From Chelatococcus sp. YT9 (GTDB lineage: Bacteria; Pseudomonadota; Alphaproteobacteria; Rhizobiales; Beijerinckiaceae): a DNA stretch of 64,000 nt. Both the position numbers and the translations under genes were made by a program. Below, piece by piece: positions 37,367 to 46,293 of the stretch; position 1 is the first letter of the stretch; the number at the start of each line of letters is the position of its first letter. The notes beneath the pieces are model-generated. The model was not told where the DNA came from, did no database searches, and was given only the letters and a program-made list of their open reading frames with translations. The DNA lies in contig NZ_JAHBRW010000001.1 of assembly GCF_018398315.1 (NCBI RefSeq), forward strand, positions 2,104,001-2,168,000, in the 5' to 3' direction.

Positions 37367-37643
37367 ACTCGTGCGTTCCGTCCCAAAAATCGAGAAATCC
37401 AGGAGATGGTTGGGCCAACCCGCCCTAGCCCATTCAAGGTGATCACTTTTACGGTGTGGGGACACGAACGCAAGATAGCGAACGCGCCGACGGCGAGCCA
37501 TCAGAGTAGGCGCCGCCCATGAAGGCGCCTCCAATCTTTTCCCTGTAACACCAGTTGCCGAGCGGGGCCTCTGTTCGATATAACGAACGCGGCCTGTTGA
37601 TTGCGCTCAGGCCGTTTCAGGCGGAAAAGGGTTTATCGGTCTC

Positions 37644-38813
37644 ATGTTGGTTAGTGCTGACACTGCCCCAGCTCCCGCTTCGCAGGTCGATGAACCGGAC
37701 AGCCTTGTCGCGCGCTTCGGTCTCGACAAGCCATTGGTTCTCGACAGCGGGGCCACCCTGGCGCCCTGGCAGATCGCCTATCAATCTTACGGGACCCTGA
37801 ACGCCGATCGTTCGAACGCCATTCTCATCTGCCACGCGTTGACCGGTGACCAGCACGTAGCGAACCGCAACCCCATCACCGGCAAGCCCGGTTGGTGGGA
37901 GACCATCGTCGGCCCTGGCCTTCCCATCGACACGAACCGGTTCTTCGTCCTGTGCTCAAATGTCGTAGGAAGCTGTCTCGGCACGACCGGACCGGCGTCC
38001 CTCAATGCGGCGACTGGGGAGCCCTGGGGGCTCGGTTTCCCGTTGGTGACAATTCGCGACATGGTGCGCGCGCAAGCCATGCTGCTGGACCATCTCGGCA
38101 TCGCGCAGCTCTTTGCGGTGGTCGGGGGATCCATGGGGGGGATGCAGACACTGCAGTGGGCGGCGAGCTATCCGGAGCGGGTCTTCGCGGCCATGCCGAT
38201 CGCCACCGGCCCCATTCACTCCGCGCAGAACATCGCGTTCCACGAGGTCGGGCGCCAAGCCATCATGGCGGACCCCGACTGGCGGGGCGGCCATTATCTT
38301 CAGGCGGGTGTCCGCCCGGCCAAAGGCCTCGCCGTGGCACGGATGGGCGCGCATATCACCTATCTCTCGGAGGCCGCGCTTCACCGCAAGTTCGGGCGCC
38401 GGCTGCAGGATCGCGACGCGCCGACCTTCTCCTTCGACGCTGATTTCCAGGTCGAGAGCTACCTGCGCTATCAGGGCGAGAGCTTCGTCGAGCGCTTCGA
38501 CGCCAACAGCTATCTCTATATCACGCGCGCCATGGACTATTTCGATCTGGCCGCCGACCACGGTGGCGTGCTGGCGAACGCCTTCCGCGGCACGAAGACC
38601 CGCTTCTGCGTGGCCTCCTTCTCCTCGGACTGGCTGTTCCCCACCTCAAACTCGCGGGCGATCGTGCATGCGCTCAACGCGGCCGCCGCCTCCGTGAGTT
38701 TCGTCGAGATCGAGAGCGACAAGGGCCATGACGCCTTCCTGCTCGACGAGCCCGTGTTCTTCGCCACCATGCGTGGCTTCCTCGATTCCGCCGCGCGTGC
38801 CCGCGGCCTCTGA
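37644..38813 (+). CDS. metX: Homoserine O-acetyltransferase
   Basis: MetX (389 aa) uses acetyl-CoA to acetylate homoserine, the entry to methionine synthesis by direct sulfhydrylation. The alpha/beta-hydrolase nucleophile is Ser163 in GGSMGGMQ; the acid and base are expected in DWLFP (Asp) and KGHDAF (His). [11 protein letters not shown] and the [12 protein letters not shown] oxyanion region are family signatures. Sequence alone cannot exclude succinyl-CoA use. It is followed by metW and divergent from chorismate mutase. The 277-base leader shows no methionine riboswitch that I can recognise. Confidence 0.95.
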   Translation: MLVSADTAPAPASQVDEPDSLVARFGLDKPLVLDSGATLAPWQIAYQSYGTLNADRSNAILICHALTGDQHVANRNPITGKPGWWETIVGPGLPIDTNRFFVLCSNVVGSCLGTTGPASLNAATGEPWGLGFPLVTIRDMVRAQAMLLDHLGIAQLFAVVGGSMGGMQTLQWAASYPERVFAAMPIATGPIHSAQNIAFHEVGRQAIMADPDWRGGHYLQAGVRPAKGLAVARMGAHITYLSEAALHRKFGRRLQDRDAPTFSFDADFQVESYLRYQGESFVERFDANSYLYITRAMDYFDLAADHGGVLANAFRGTKTRFCVASFSSDWLFPTSNSRAIVHALNAAAASVSFVEIESDKGHDAFLLDEPVFFATMRGFLDSAARARGL

Positions 38814-38864
38814 CGGTCTCTCGAGCCGGATCTTCCACCCCGAATTCCCGAAAGGCATTCCACC

Positions 38865-39491
38865 TTGGCTCATGATGATCCCATCGCGACACAACGCGTC
38901 GATCTCGTCCTCATGGCCGAGATGGTCGAGCGCGGCGCGCGCGTGCTGGACGTCGGCTGCGGCGACGGCACGCTCCTGTCCCTGCTCGCCGAGCGGCGCG
39001 GGGTGGACGGCCGGGGCATCGAACTGTCACGCGAGGGTGTCAATCAATGCGTGGCGCGCGGTCTGTCGGTCATCCAGGGCGATGCCGACACAGATCTCTT
39101 CGCCTATCCGGACGATGCGTTCGATTACGTCATCCTGTCCCAGACGATCCAGGCGACGCGTCGTCCCCGCGAGGTGCTGGAGCACATGCTGCGGATCGGC
39201 CGCCGCGCGATCGTCTCCTTCCCGAATTTCGGACACTGGCGCGTGCGCGCCGATCTCGCTCTGTCCGGGCGGATGCCGGTGACCGACAACCTGCCCGAGA
39301 CGTGGTACGACACGCCGAACATCCATTTCTGCACGATCCGGGATTTTGTGGCGCTCTGCAAAGAGCTCAACGCCCACACGGAACGCGCCTTGGCCCTGAA
39401 CTCCAGCGGCCAGCCGGTGCGCTTCAACATGCCGTGGTGGGTATGGAACCTGTTCGGCGAGCAGGCCGTGTTCCTGCTGCGCCGGGGGTGA
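38865..39491 (+). CDS. metW: MetW, methionine biosynthesis partner of MetX
   Basis: A 208-residue protein of the MetW family, with methyltransferase motif I (VLDVGCGDG, residues 28-36) and the MetW-specific segments ILSQTIQATRRP and VSFPNFGHW. MetW is required with MetX for homoserine acetylation in several proteobacteria. A TTG start at 38865 is chosen because AAAGG precedes it and it yields the conserved MAHDDPIA-type N-terminus; no ATG is available before motif I except inside it. It lies 51 bases after metX. Confidence 0.93.
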   Translation: MAHDDPIATQRVDLVLMAEMVERGARVLDVGCGDGTLLSLLAERRGVDGRGIELSREGVNQCVARGLSVIQGDADTDLFAYPDDAFDYVILSQTIQATRRPREVLEHMLRIGRRAIVSFPNFGHWRVRADLALSGRMPVTDNLPETWYDTPNIHFCTIRDFVALCKELNAHTERALALNSSGQPVRFNMPWWVWNLFGEQAVFLLRRG

Positions 39492-39525
39492 ACAGGGACC
39501 GGGAATAAGCGATATTCAGCGCTTC

Positions 39526-39640
39526 TCCCTCTCCCCGGCGGGGAGAGGGCTGGGGTGAGGGGAGATTGATCGTTTCCCCAGTGGGCGTCCCCCTCACCCG
39601 CGCCTGTGGCGCGACCTCTCCCCGCCGGGGAGAGGTGAGC
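39526..39640. repeat. Composite palindromic intergenic element (copy 2)
   Basis: CTCCCTCTCCCCG paired with CGGGGAGAGGG opens the element and CCTCTCCCCG-CCGGGGAGAGG closes it. Between them GGGGTGAGGGG can pair with CCCCTCACCC and GCGCC with GGCGC. The architecture of nested GC hairpins matches the element at 29645-29769, although the sequence has diverged. It lies between metW and xerD. Confidence 0.7.
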
Positions 39641-39656
39641 GGTGGCAATCGTCGCG

Positions 39657-39698
39657 TGTCATCCCCGGCCGTGTCATCCCCGCCCATGTGATCCCCGC
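39657..39698. repeat. Tandem GTGTCATCCCCG repeats
   Basis: GTGTCATCCCCG occurs at 39657-39668 and 39672-39683, and a variant ending GTGATCCCCG at 39689-39698, giving a period of about 15-16 bases. The same GTCATCCCCGG word is present at about 32372. Too short for a known element. Confidence 0.5.
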
Positions 39699-39736
39699 CC
39701 ATGGCGCCCTGTCCGCGCACCAGGTGCCGGCCGCGT

Positions 39737-40726
39737 TCAGTCCTGCGCCAAGGGGTGCAGGTCGCGTACCATCGCGGTGAGGCGGGCATCGAGGACGTGG
39801 GTGTAGATTTGCGTCGTCGCTATATCGGCATGGCCGAGCAGTTCCTGCACCACGCGCAGGTCCGCACCATTCTGCAGGAGATGGCTGGCGAAGGCGTGGC
39901 GTAACACATGCGGGCTCAGGCGGTCCGGCGCGATGCCGGCGGCCGCGCCGAGGTCCTTGAGATCGCGGGCGAAGGCTTGGCGCGTCAGATGTCCCTCGGC
40001 GCTGTCGGCGGGAAAAAGCCAGCGCTTCTGCCGGGCGACCTCCTTGTCCGTGGCGATGAGCTCCAGATGCGCGGCGGCCGCCTTCTGCGAGGCCTCGGTC
40101 AAGGGAACGAGGCGTTCCTTGTCGCCCTTGCCGCGCACGAGCAGGAAGCGCTCGCGGGTTTTCGCGGCGCTGCGTGGCAATGAGACGAGTTCAGAGACGC
40201 GCAGGCCGGTGGCATAGAGGAGCTCGAGCAGACATGTGAGGCGCGCGGCACGCCGGCGCTCGACCAGAGGCCTCTTGGGATCGTCAATCCCTTCACGCGC
40301 AGTGGCGAGAAGCCGGTCCACCTCGTCCACGCTAAGAACTTTGGGTAGAGGCCGGCCGATCTTGGGTCCCTCAATGGTGACGGTCGGATCGTCGGAGCGC
40401 AGGCCTTCCAGGTAGAGGAATTTATGGAACTGCCGGACGACGGAGAGGCGCCGCGCCGCCGAGGAGGCTTTGAGTCCGCGGGCGTGGATTTCGGCGAGGA
40501 AGGCACGGATGTCGGGCTGGGTGCAACCCGTCGGCGTCAGCTGTCGCCGCGCGAGAAAACCGAGATAATCGCTGAGGTCGCGTTCATAGGCCTGGAGCGT
40601 GTTGCGCGCGGCGCCTCGTTCGGCTGCGAGCATCTCAAGGAAGCGTTCTGCGAGGCCGCTCGCAAGTGGATCATGCCTGTCCGCGACACTGGTCGGCTCA
40701 CTTTGCCCCTCGACCGCCATCGGCAC
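39737..40726 (-). CDS. xerD: Tyrosine recombinase XerD
   Basis: A chromosome-dimer resolution recombinase (329 aa). The catalytic set is complete: Arg176 (ATGLRVSEL), Lys200, His273-x-x-Arg276 (PHVLRHAFASH), His299 (LGHADI) and Tyr308 (TQIYTHV). The N-terminal SAM-like domain covers about 22-110. The chromosomal setting beside aroK-aroB is the usual one for xerD in Hyphomicrobiales, so it is not an integrase of a mobile element. A small membrane-protein gene ends just before its start. Confidence 0.94.
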   Translation of the reverse strand: MPMAVEGQSEPTSVADRHDPLASGLAERFLEMLAAERGAARNTLQAYERDLSDYLGFLARRQLTPTGCTQPDIRAFLAEIHARGLKASSAARRLSVVRQFHKFLYLEGLRSDDPTVTIEGPKIGRPLPKVLSVDEVDRLLATAREGIDDPKRPLVERRRAARLTCLLELLYATGLRVSELVSLPRSAAKTRERFLLVRGKGDKERLVPLTEASQKAAAAHLELIATDKEVARQKRWLFPADSAEGHLTRQAFARDLKDLGAAAGIAPDRLSPHVLRHAFASHLLQNGADLRVVQELLGHADIATTQIYTHVLDARLTAMVRDLHPLAQD

Positions 40727-40727
40727 A

Positions 40728-40919
40728 TCACTTCTCGAACTTGGACGCGGGAACCGTTACGGTCACGGTGCGAGGCTTGGGCTCGACCATTGTGGCGAGC
40801 GCATACAGCCCCGCATAGGTGAGGCCGGCGAGGATCCCGATGATCATGAGGAAGCGAAAGACGGTCGGCACAGCTCTCTTAAACCCATCGCGAGATTTCA
40901 GCCGAAAGTGTGGCCCCAA
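40728..40919 (-). CDS. Small single-pass membrane protein upstream of xerD
   Basis: A 63-residue protein with a basic N-terminus (MGPHFRLKSRDGFKRAV), one membrane helix (about residues 20-44, FLMIIGILAGLTYAGLYALA) and a short tail. The same small gene, to my recollection, often accompanies xerD in this order of bacteria; its function is unknown. It ends one base before xerD begins and diverges from aroK, so it is likely the first gene of the xerD transcript. Confidence 0.75.
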   Translation of the reverse strand: MGPHFRLKSRDGFKRAVPTVFRFLMIIGILAGLTYAGLYALATMVEPKPRTVTVTVPASKFEK

Positions 40920-40969
40920 TCAAGTTACGGGAATGACGTAAACAAAAACTCCATGATAGTGAAAGCCGC

Positions 40970-41572
40970 ATGGACGAGTCGCGCAACATTGGGGTAACCG
41001 ACCCCGAGATCGAAGCCCTGCAACAGGCGCTCAACGGGCGGTCACTGGTCCTCATCGGCATGATGGGGGCGGGCAAGAGCACGGTAGGACGCCGGCTCGC
41101 CATGCGACTCAATCTCAATTTCGTGGACGCCGACCACGAGATCGAGCGCGCTGCGGGCATGTCAATTCCCGAAATTTTCGAGAGCCAGGGTGAAGCACAA
41201 TTCCGTGATGGCGAGCGCCGCGTGGTCAGTCGCCTGCTGAGCGAGGGGCCGCTGGTTCTTGCTACGGGGGGTGGCGCCTACATGAATGCCGAGACGCGCG
41301 CCCATATCGCCGAAGCCGGCATTTCGATCTGGTTGAAGGCCGATTTTGATGTTCTGTTCCGGCGCGTGCGCAAGCGCCCGGGGCGGCCCCTGCTGCACAC
41401 GCCCGATCCGGAGGGAACGCTGCGGCGGCTGATCGACGAGCGTTATCCGACCTACGCCGAGGCCGACATCACCGTGATTTCCCGCGACGCACCGCATGAG
41501 GCCATCGTCGAGGAGATCGTCGAGGCTTTGCGCCACTATCTTTCAGTCTCCAAGGTGGATCTCGACCGATGA
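40970..41572 (+). CDS. aroK: Shikimate kinase
   Basis: Shikimate kinase (200 aa) phosphorylates shikimate in the aromatic pathway. The P-loop is GMMGAGKST at 30-38. Shikimate contacts are expected from Asp54 (VDADHEIE), Arg in FRDGERR and GGGAYM; the lid Arg lies in KRPGRPLL. An extra 20-residue N-terminal lead is common in alphaproteobacteria. Its stop overlaps the aroB start as ATGA. Confidence 0.95.
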   Translation: MDESRNIGVTDPEIEALQQALNGRSLVLIGMMGAGKSTVGRRLAMRLNLNFVDADHEIERAAGMSIPEIFESQGEAQFRDGERRVVSRLLSEGPLVLATGGGAYMNAETRAHIAEAGISIWLKADFDVLFRRVRKRPGRPLLHTPDPEGTLRRLIDERYPTYAEADITVISRDAPHEAIVEEIVEALRHYLSVSKVDLDR

Positions 41573-42705
41573 CCTCCGTGACACACGCCCCCGCCGGCTG
41601 CGAGACCGTGCACGTCCCGCTGGATACGCGCGCTTACGATATCCTCATTGGCCGCGGCGTCCTCGCCGAGGCTGCGCCGCGGATCGCCGGCCTGGCACCG
41701 GGCGGAGCGGCGGCCATTGTCACGGACGAGAGCGTCGGGGCGCTCTATGGCCAGCGTCTCAGCGAGATGCTTGCCGCCGCCGGTCTCCGGACGACGATCG
41801 TCACCGTGCCGGCTGGCGAAGGCAGCAAAAGCTATCCGCGCCTTGTCGAGATCTGCGAGGCGCTTCTGGCTGCCCGCATTGAGCGTGGCGATCTCGTCAT
41901 CGCGCTCGGCGGCGGCGTCATCGGCGATCTTGCCGGTTTCGCGGCTTCCATCGTCCGCCGTGGGCTGCGCTTCGTCCAGGTGCCGACAAGCCTTCTCGCG
42001 CAGGTCGATTCCTCGGTTGGGGGCAAGACGGGTATCAACTCGGCGCACGGCAAAAACCTGATTGGTGCCTTTCATCAGCCGAGCCTCGTGGTGGCGGACA
42101 CCGGCCTGCTCGACAGCCTGAGCCCGCGCGAGTTCCGCGCCGGCTATGCGGAGGTCGTGAAATACGGCCTCATCGACGACCCCGGCTTCTTCGCATGGTG
42201 CGAGAGCAATGCGGAAAACATATTCGGGCCGGGGCCCGCGCGTGACCACGCCGTGGCGACGAGCTGCCGGGCCAAGGCGGCCGTTGTCGTGCGCGACGAG
42301 CGGGAGGACGGTGACCGCGCCCTGCTCAATCTCGGCCACACCTTCGCCCATGCGCTGGAGCGCGCCACCGGCTACGACGGCAGCCGGCTCGTGCACGGGG
42401 AGGCCGTGGCGATCGGGCTTGCGCTCGCCTTCCGCTTCTCCGTCGAGCGCGGGCTGTGCCCGCCGGAGGACGCCGCGCGCGTTGCCGTTCATCTCGCCGG
42501 GATCGGGCTCCCCACCCGCCTGCAGGAGGTGCCGGGCGACATCGGCACCCCCGACAGCCTTGTGGAAGCGATGGCGCAGGATAAGAAAGTCAAGCGCGGT
42601 GCGCTCACCTTCATCCTGGCGCGCGGCATCGGCCAAAGCTTCATCGCGCGTGGGGTCGAGGCCGATAGCGTTCGCGCTTTCCTCGTCAAGGAACTGGCGG
42701 ACTGA
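41569..42705 (+). CDS. aroB: 3-dehydroquinate synthase
   Basis: AroB (378 aa) converts DAHP to 3-dehydroquinate using NAD and a divalent metal. The NAD loop GGGVIGDLAGF is at 114-124; DSSVGGKTGIN at 147-157 binds substrate; metal ligands are the Glu in YAEVVKYGLI and His residues in LGHTFAHALE and VHGEAVAIG. It is translationally coupled to aroK. A GCACCGC/GCGGTGC inverted repeat follows the stop but has no T-run. Confidence 0.96.
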   Translation: MTSVTHAPAGCETVHVPLDTRAYDILIGRGVLAEAAPRIAGLAPGGAAAIVTDESVGALYGQRLSEMLAAAGLRTTIVTVPAGEGSKSYPRLVEICEALLAARIERGDLVIALGGGVIGDLAGFAASIVRRGLRFVQVPTSLLAQVDSSVGGKTGINSAHGKNLIGAFHQPSLVVADTGLLDSLSPREFRAGYAEVVKYGLIDDPGFFAWCESNAENIFGPGPARDHAVATSCRAKAAVVVRDEREDGDRALLNLGHTFAHALERATGYDGSRLVHGEAVAIGLALAFRFSVERGLCPPEDAARVAVHLAGIGLPTRLQEVPGDIGTPDSLVEAMAQDKKVKRGALTFILARGIGQSFIARGVEADSVRAFLVKELAD

Positions 42706-42773
42706 GCGCACCGCGAGCGGTGCCCAGCCGTCGCTCAGCCTCCCGCTTCCCCGCACTCTGACCGATTGGCCGT

Positions 42774-43376
42774 TCAGAACGTCGTGCGCTGGCGGATCGC
42801 CGCAGCGAGTGTGCCCTCGTCGAGATAATCGAGCTCACCGCCCACCGGCACGCCATGGGCGAGGCGGGTGATCTTCACGGCATAGGGGGACAGCAGGTCG
42901 GTGATGTAATGCGCCGTCGTCTGCCCATCGACGGTCGCGTTCAGCGCCAGCACGATCTCAGTCAGGCCCGGCTCGGCCGCCCGCGCAATGAGCCTGTCGA
43001 GATTGAGATCCTCCGGACGGATGCCGTCGAGGGCCGATATCACGCCGCCGAGTACATGGTAACGCGCATTGACAACGCCCGCTCGTTCGAGCGCCCAGAG
43101 ATCGGCCACATCCTCCACCACGACGAGAAGCGTCGGGTCACGGCGCGCATCGCAGCAGATGGTGCAGGGATCGGTGGTATCGATGTTGCCGCAGGAGGTG
43201 CAGACAAGCACGCGCTCGGCCGTGATCCGCGTCGCATCGGCGAGCGGCACGAGCAATTGCTCTTTCTTCTTGATCAGCGTCAAGGCCGCCCGCCGCGCGG
43301 AGCGTGGCCCGAGGCCCGGCAGACGGGCCAGGAGCTGGATCAGTCGTTCGATCTCAGGGCCGATGGGGGAGGGCAT
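42774..43376 (-). CDS. recR: Recombination mediator RecR
   Basis: RecR (200 aa) works with RecO (and RecF) to load RecA at gaps. A helix-hairpin-helix lies at about 15-30 ([17 protein letters not shown]), a four-Cys zinc site at Cys59, Cys62, Cys71 and Cys74, and a Toprim domain from about 83 onward ([12 protein letters not shown]). It is downstream of ybaB and dnaX on the same strand, the classical dnaX-ybaB-recR order, though 280 non-coding bases separate it from ybaB here. Confidence 0.95.
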   Translation of the reverse strand: MPSPIGPEIERLIQLLARLPGLGPRSARRAALTLIKKKEQLLVPLADATRITAERVLVCTSCGNIDTTDPCTICCDARRDPTLLVVVEDVADLWALERAGVVNARYHVLGGVISALDGIRPEDLNLDRLIARAAEPGLTEIVLALNATVDGQTTAHYITDLLSPYAVKITRLAHGVPVGGELDYLDEGTLAAAIRQRTTF

Positions 43377-43656
43377 CGCTTAAGCCGGTTCCTCAATGCT
43401 GCGCCGCGTGGGCTTTTCATCTCACCGGGAGAGATGGTTTGAACCTGCGGTCATCCCGCCGCAGCCGCGGGCTTTCCCTCCCGGCACCATAAGCTTGAGC
43501 CCAGCTTCAGAAATGGTGTGGTCTGCAACGAGCGATGATCCCGAACAGGGCGCCGCGTCATTGCCCGCACGTCCGTACGCAAGCTTGCCCATCTCCAAGA
43601 TGAAACGGCGTGGGCGAGCGTTGCGACGAGCGAGCGCTCGCGTGACCAAGGCGGTT

Positions 43657-43980
43657 CTAGAACGGCAGCTTCATGCCGGGCGGGAGGGGAAGACCCTTGG
43701 TCACCTCGCCCATCTTGTCCTGCATCAGCCGCTCGGCCTTGGCCCTGGCGTCGTTGACGGCCGCGACGATAAGGTCTTCGAGGATTTCCTTTTCGCCGGG
43801 AACAATGAGGCTCTCGTCGAGGGCGATGCTCTTCATCTGGCCCTTGGCGGTGGTCACGACGGTGACGGCTCCGCCGCCAGCCGTGCCGGTGACTTCGAGC
43901 GCCTCGAACTCGGTCTGCATGTCAGCGAATTTCTGCTGCAGGCCTTGCGCCTGCTTCATCAGCCCCATCAGGTCACGCAT
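43657..43980 (-). CDS. ybaB: Nucleoid-associated protein YbaB/EbfC
   Basis: A 107-residue dimeric DNA-binding protein with the standard YbaB pattern MRDLMGLMKQAQGLQQKFAD, then VTGTAGGGAVTVV and a C-terminal helix ending in GMKLPF. It lies 24 bases downstream of dnaX on the same strand and is likely co-transcribed. The 280 bases between it and recR contain no gene that I can support. Confidence 0.94.
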   Translation of the reverse strand: MRDLMGLMKQAQGLQQKFADMQTEFEALEVTGTAGGGAVTVVTTAKGQMKSIALDESLIVPGEKEILEDLIVAAVNDARAKAERLMQDKMGEVTKGLPLPPGMKLPF

Positions 43981-44004
43981 CGGTCACTCCCGTCTCAACC
44001 CGGA

Positions 44005-45909
44005 TCACATCTCGTCTAGATAGGACAGGTCGTCCTCGGATGCGAGCGCCCCTTCATCCTCGGTTGGCTCGCCGGTGTCGGCCATCGCCACCAGGGGCTC
44101 CTCGGCAGCTGCCGCGACGTCGCGGATATCGACGATAGCCGAACCCGGGAAACGCGACAGCACGGCCTGGACAAGCGGGTGCCCCTCGGCACCGCTGCGA
44201 CGCTCGGCCTCACGCGCCTGGGCCATTTCATGGAGTGTCGGCGCACCCGGTTTGGACGAGAGCGCGACCATCCAACGTCGGCCGGTCCATTCCTGCAGGC
44301 GCTTGCCGAGGTCGCCGGCCAGCGTACGACTTCCCCCCTCCCGCAAAGCGAACTCGATATGCCCGTCCTCGAAATGGACAAGATGAACGTCCTGCTCCAG
44401 GGACCGCTTCAGCACGATGTCGCGCTGTTCCCCGGCAAGAGCAACCACGTCCTCGAAGCGCGCCAGCCGGATCTGCGGCTCGGCAGAGGCGCGGACCACC
44501 TCGCGGGCGGGATCCTGACGAGGCGTCGCATCGGCCAACAGGGCTGACCCCGTGGTGGCGGCGATAGCGAGGCGGGGCCCGCCGCCATTTCCGCTGCCGT
44601 TGCCACCACTGTTGCCCGGGCGAGCGCCGCCGCTACCGCCAGCGGAGGGAGTGCCATCGCGTAAAGCACGCAGCGCCTCGTCCGGCGTCGGCAGGTCCGC
44701 CGCATAGGCGAGACGCACCAGAAGCATCTCGGCGGCCGCGACGGGACGCGCTGCCTGCTGGACCTCCGGAAGGCCCTTGATGAGGATCTGCCAGCTACGC
44801 GCCAGAATGCGCAAGGAGAGCCGGGATGCGAGGTCCGCGCCCCGCAAACGCTCGGCCTCGGTGAGCGCCGCGTCCTTGCCCGCGTCAGGCACCAGCTTGA
44901 AGCGTGTGACGAGATGGATGAAGCCGGCGAGGTCGTTGAGAACGACGTAGGGGTCTGCGCCCGCGTCGTACTGCGCGGTTAATTCGGCGAGCGCCGCGGC
45001 GAGATCACCACGCATCACCGCCTCGAAGAGATCGATGACGCGAGCCCGGTCCGCGAGCCCGAGCATGGTGCGCACTTCGTCCGTGCTCACCGCCCCGCCA
45101 CCATGGGCGATGGCCTGGTCGAGCAGCGACAGGCTGTCACGCGCCGAGCCTTCGGCAGCACGTGCGATGAGCGCCAGCGCCTCCGGGTCCGCATTCACAC
45201 CTTCCGCTTCGGTGATGCGGGCAAGGTGGGCGACGAGCGCGCCGGCGTCGATGCGGCGCAGGTCGAAGCGCTGGCAGCGCGACAGGATCGTCACCGGCAC
45301 CTTGCGGATCTCGGTGGTGGCGAACACGAATTTCGCGTGCGGCGGCGGTTCCTCCAACGTCTTCAGGAAGGCGTTGAACGCCTTCTCCGAAAGCATATGG
45401 ACCTCGTCGATGATATAGACCTTGTAGCGCGCCGAGCTCGGCGAGTAGCGGATGCCGTCGATGATCTGGCGGACATCCTCGACGCCAGTGTGGGAAGCGG
45501 CGTCCATCTCCAGGACATCCACATGGCGCGATTCCATGATCGCGGCGCAATGGCGCCCGAGCGCCGGCATGTGGATTGTTGGTTGCGAGGATCCGCCATC
45601 GAGCGGCTCATAATTCAGAGCCCGGGCCAGAATACGCGCCGTCGTCGTCTTGCCGACGCCGCGCACACCCGTCAGCATCCACGCCTGTGGAATGCGACCA
45701 GTCGAGAACGCGTTGGATAACGTGCGGACCATCGCCTCCTGCCCGATGAGGTCATCGAAGCTCACGGGGCGATATTTGCGCGCCAGAACACGGTAAGCCG
45801 GGGCAGGCACCGAAGAGGATGTCGGCATATCAAAACCGGGCAGTGCCGGACCTGCGTCATCCTCGACAGAGGCGTTCGGCATGTCGGTGGCGCTCGGCTG
45901 ATCGGTCAT
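44005..45909 (-). CDS. dnaX: DNA polymerase III subunits gamma/tau
   Basis: The clamp-loader ATPase (634 aa). Walker A is GVRGVGKTTT at 81-90, the DEVH-type Walker B is IIDEVHMLS near 166-174, and sensor 1 lies in FATTEIRKVP. The segment PALGRHCAAIMESRHVDV, where E. coli has a four-cysteine zinc module, keeps only one Cys; this loss appears usual in Hyphomicrobiales. A Gly/Ser/Asn-rich linker lies at about 433-455, before the tau domain. The SRP RNA gene is just upstream on the same strand. No slippery sequence for a gamma product was identified. Confidence 0.95.
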   Translation of the reverse strand: MTDQPSATDMPNASVEDDAGPALPGFDMPTSSSVPAPAYRVLARKYRPVSFDDLIGQEAMVRTLSNAFSTGRIPQAWMLTGVRGVGKTTTARILARALNYEPLDGGSSQPTIHMPALGRHCAAIMESRHVDVLEMDAASHTGVEDVRQIIDGIRYSPSSARYKVYIIDEVHMLSEKAFNAFLKTLEEPPPHAKFVFATTEIRKVPVTILSRCQRFDLRRIDAGALVAHLARITEAEGVNADPEALALIARAAEGSARDSLSLLDQAIAHGGGAVSTDEVRTMLGLADRARVIDLFEAVMRGDLAAALAELTAQYDAGADPYVVLNDLAGFIHLVTRFKLVPDAGKDAALTEAERLRGADLASRLSLRILARSWQILIKGLPEVQQAARPVAAAEMLLVRLAYAADLPTPDEALRALRDGTPSAGGSGGARPGNSGGNGSGNGGGPRLAIAATTGSALLADATPRQDPAREVVRASAEPQIRLARFEDVVALAGEQRDIVLKRSLEQDVHLVHFEDGHIEFALREGGSRTLAGDLGKRLQEWTGRRWMVALSSKPGAPTLHEMAQAREAERRSGAEGHPLVQAVLSRFPGSAIVDIRDVAAAAEEPLVAMADTGEPTEDEGALASEDDLSYLDEM

Positions 45910-46030
45910 CGCACCCGTTCGGTCATTTCATGAGGCCGGTCCAGGGCGATGCCATCACACCGGCAGGGGCCCATGCCGGGCGCAGGATCCCATGCAGGGC
46001 GATTGTCGCCGGATATCCGACGAGGACAAG

Positions 46031-46129
46031 GTGGGAGGCTGGACGAAGACCCGCCCGATTCTCGTTAGGGCTGCTTCCTTCCGGACCTGACCCGGTTGGC
46101 GAGTGGAACGTCCAACGCCAACCTCCCAA
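46031..46129 (-). ncRNA. ffs: Signal recognition particle RNA (4.5S type)
   Basis: On the minus strand the conserved apical domain GGTCAGGTCCGGAAGGAAGC is present, with the GGAA tetraloop and the symmetric and asymmetric internal-loop sequences that bind Ffh. The ends pair (GGGAGG near 46127 with CCTCCC near 46032), giving an RNA of about 99 bases, the small bacterial form. Ends are approximate. It lies about 120 bases upstream of dnaX, a frequent arrangement. Confidence 0.93.
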
Positions 46130-46293
46130 CGCCTATATCGTGGAAAGATGAGGCTGATGCAAGCCACCAGGCTTTTAATTCGCGCTCCGCTCACAACCCG
46201 CGATGGCCGGCGCGGCGCACGCGGCCGGATGAGCGAAACGGCTCTTCTGTCCAGCGCGGGGCTCGGATAGAAGAAAGGCCGAAAGGCTGTGCC

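Noticed and set aside
37534-37643. Possible SAM-II or other methionine riboswitch before metX
   Set aside because: The conserved SAM-II sequences and pseudoknot pairing are not present; only a small GTTCG/CGAAC hairpin is seen.
39737-40726. XerD as integrase of a second mobile element
   Set aside because: It is in the conserved chromosomal setting beside aroK-aroB with a small membrane gene, and no mobile genes or tRNA lie nearby.
42708-42723. Terminator after aroB from GCACCGC/GCGGTGC
   Set aside because: The loop is only two bases and no T-run follows on either strand.
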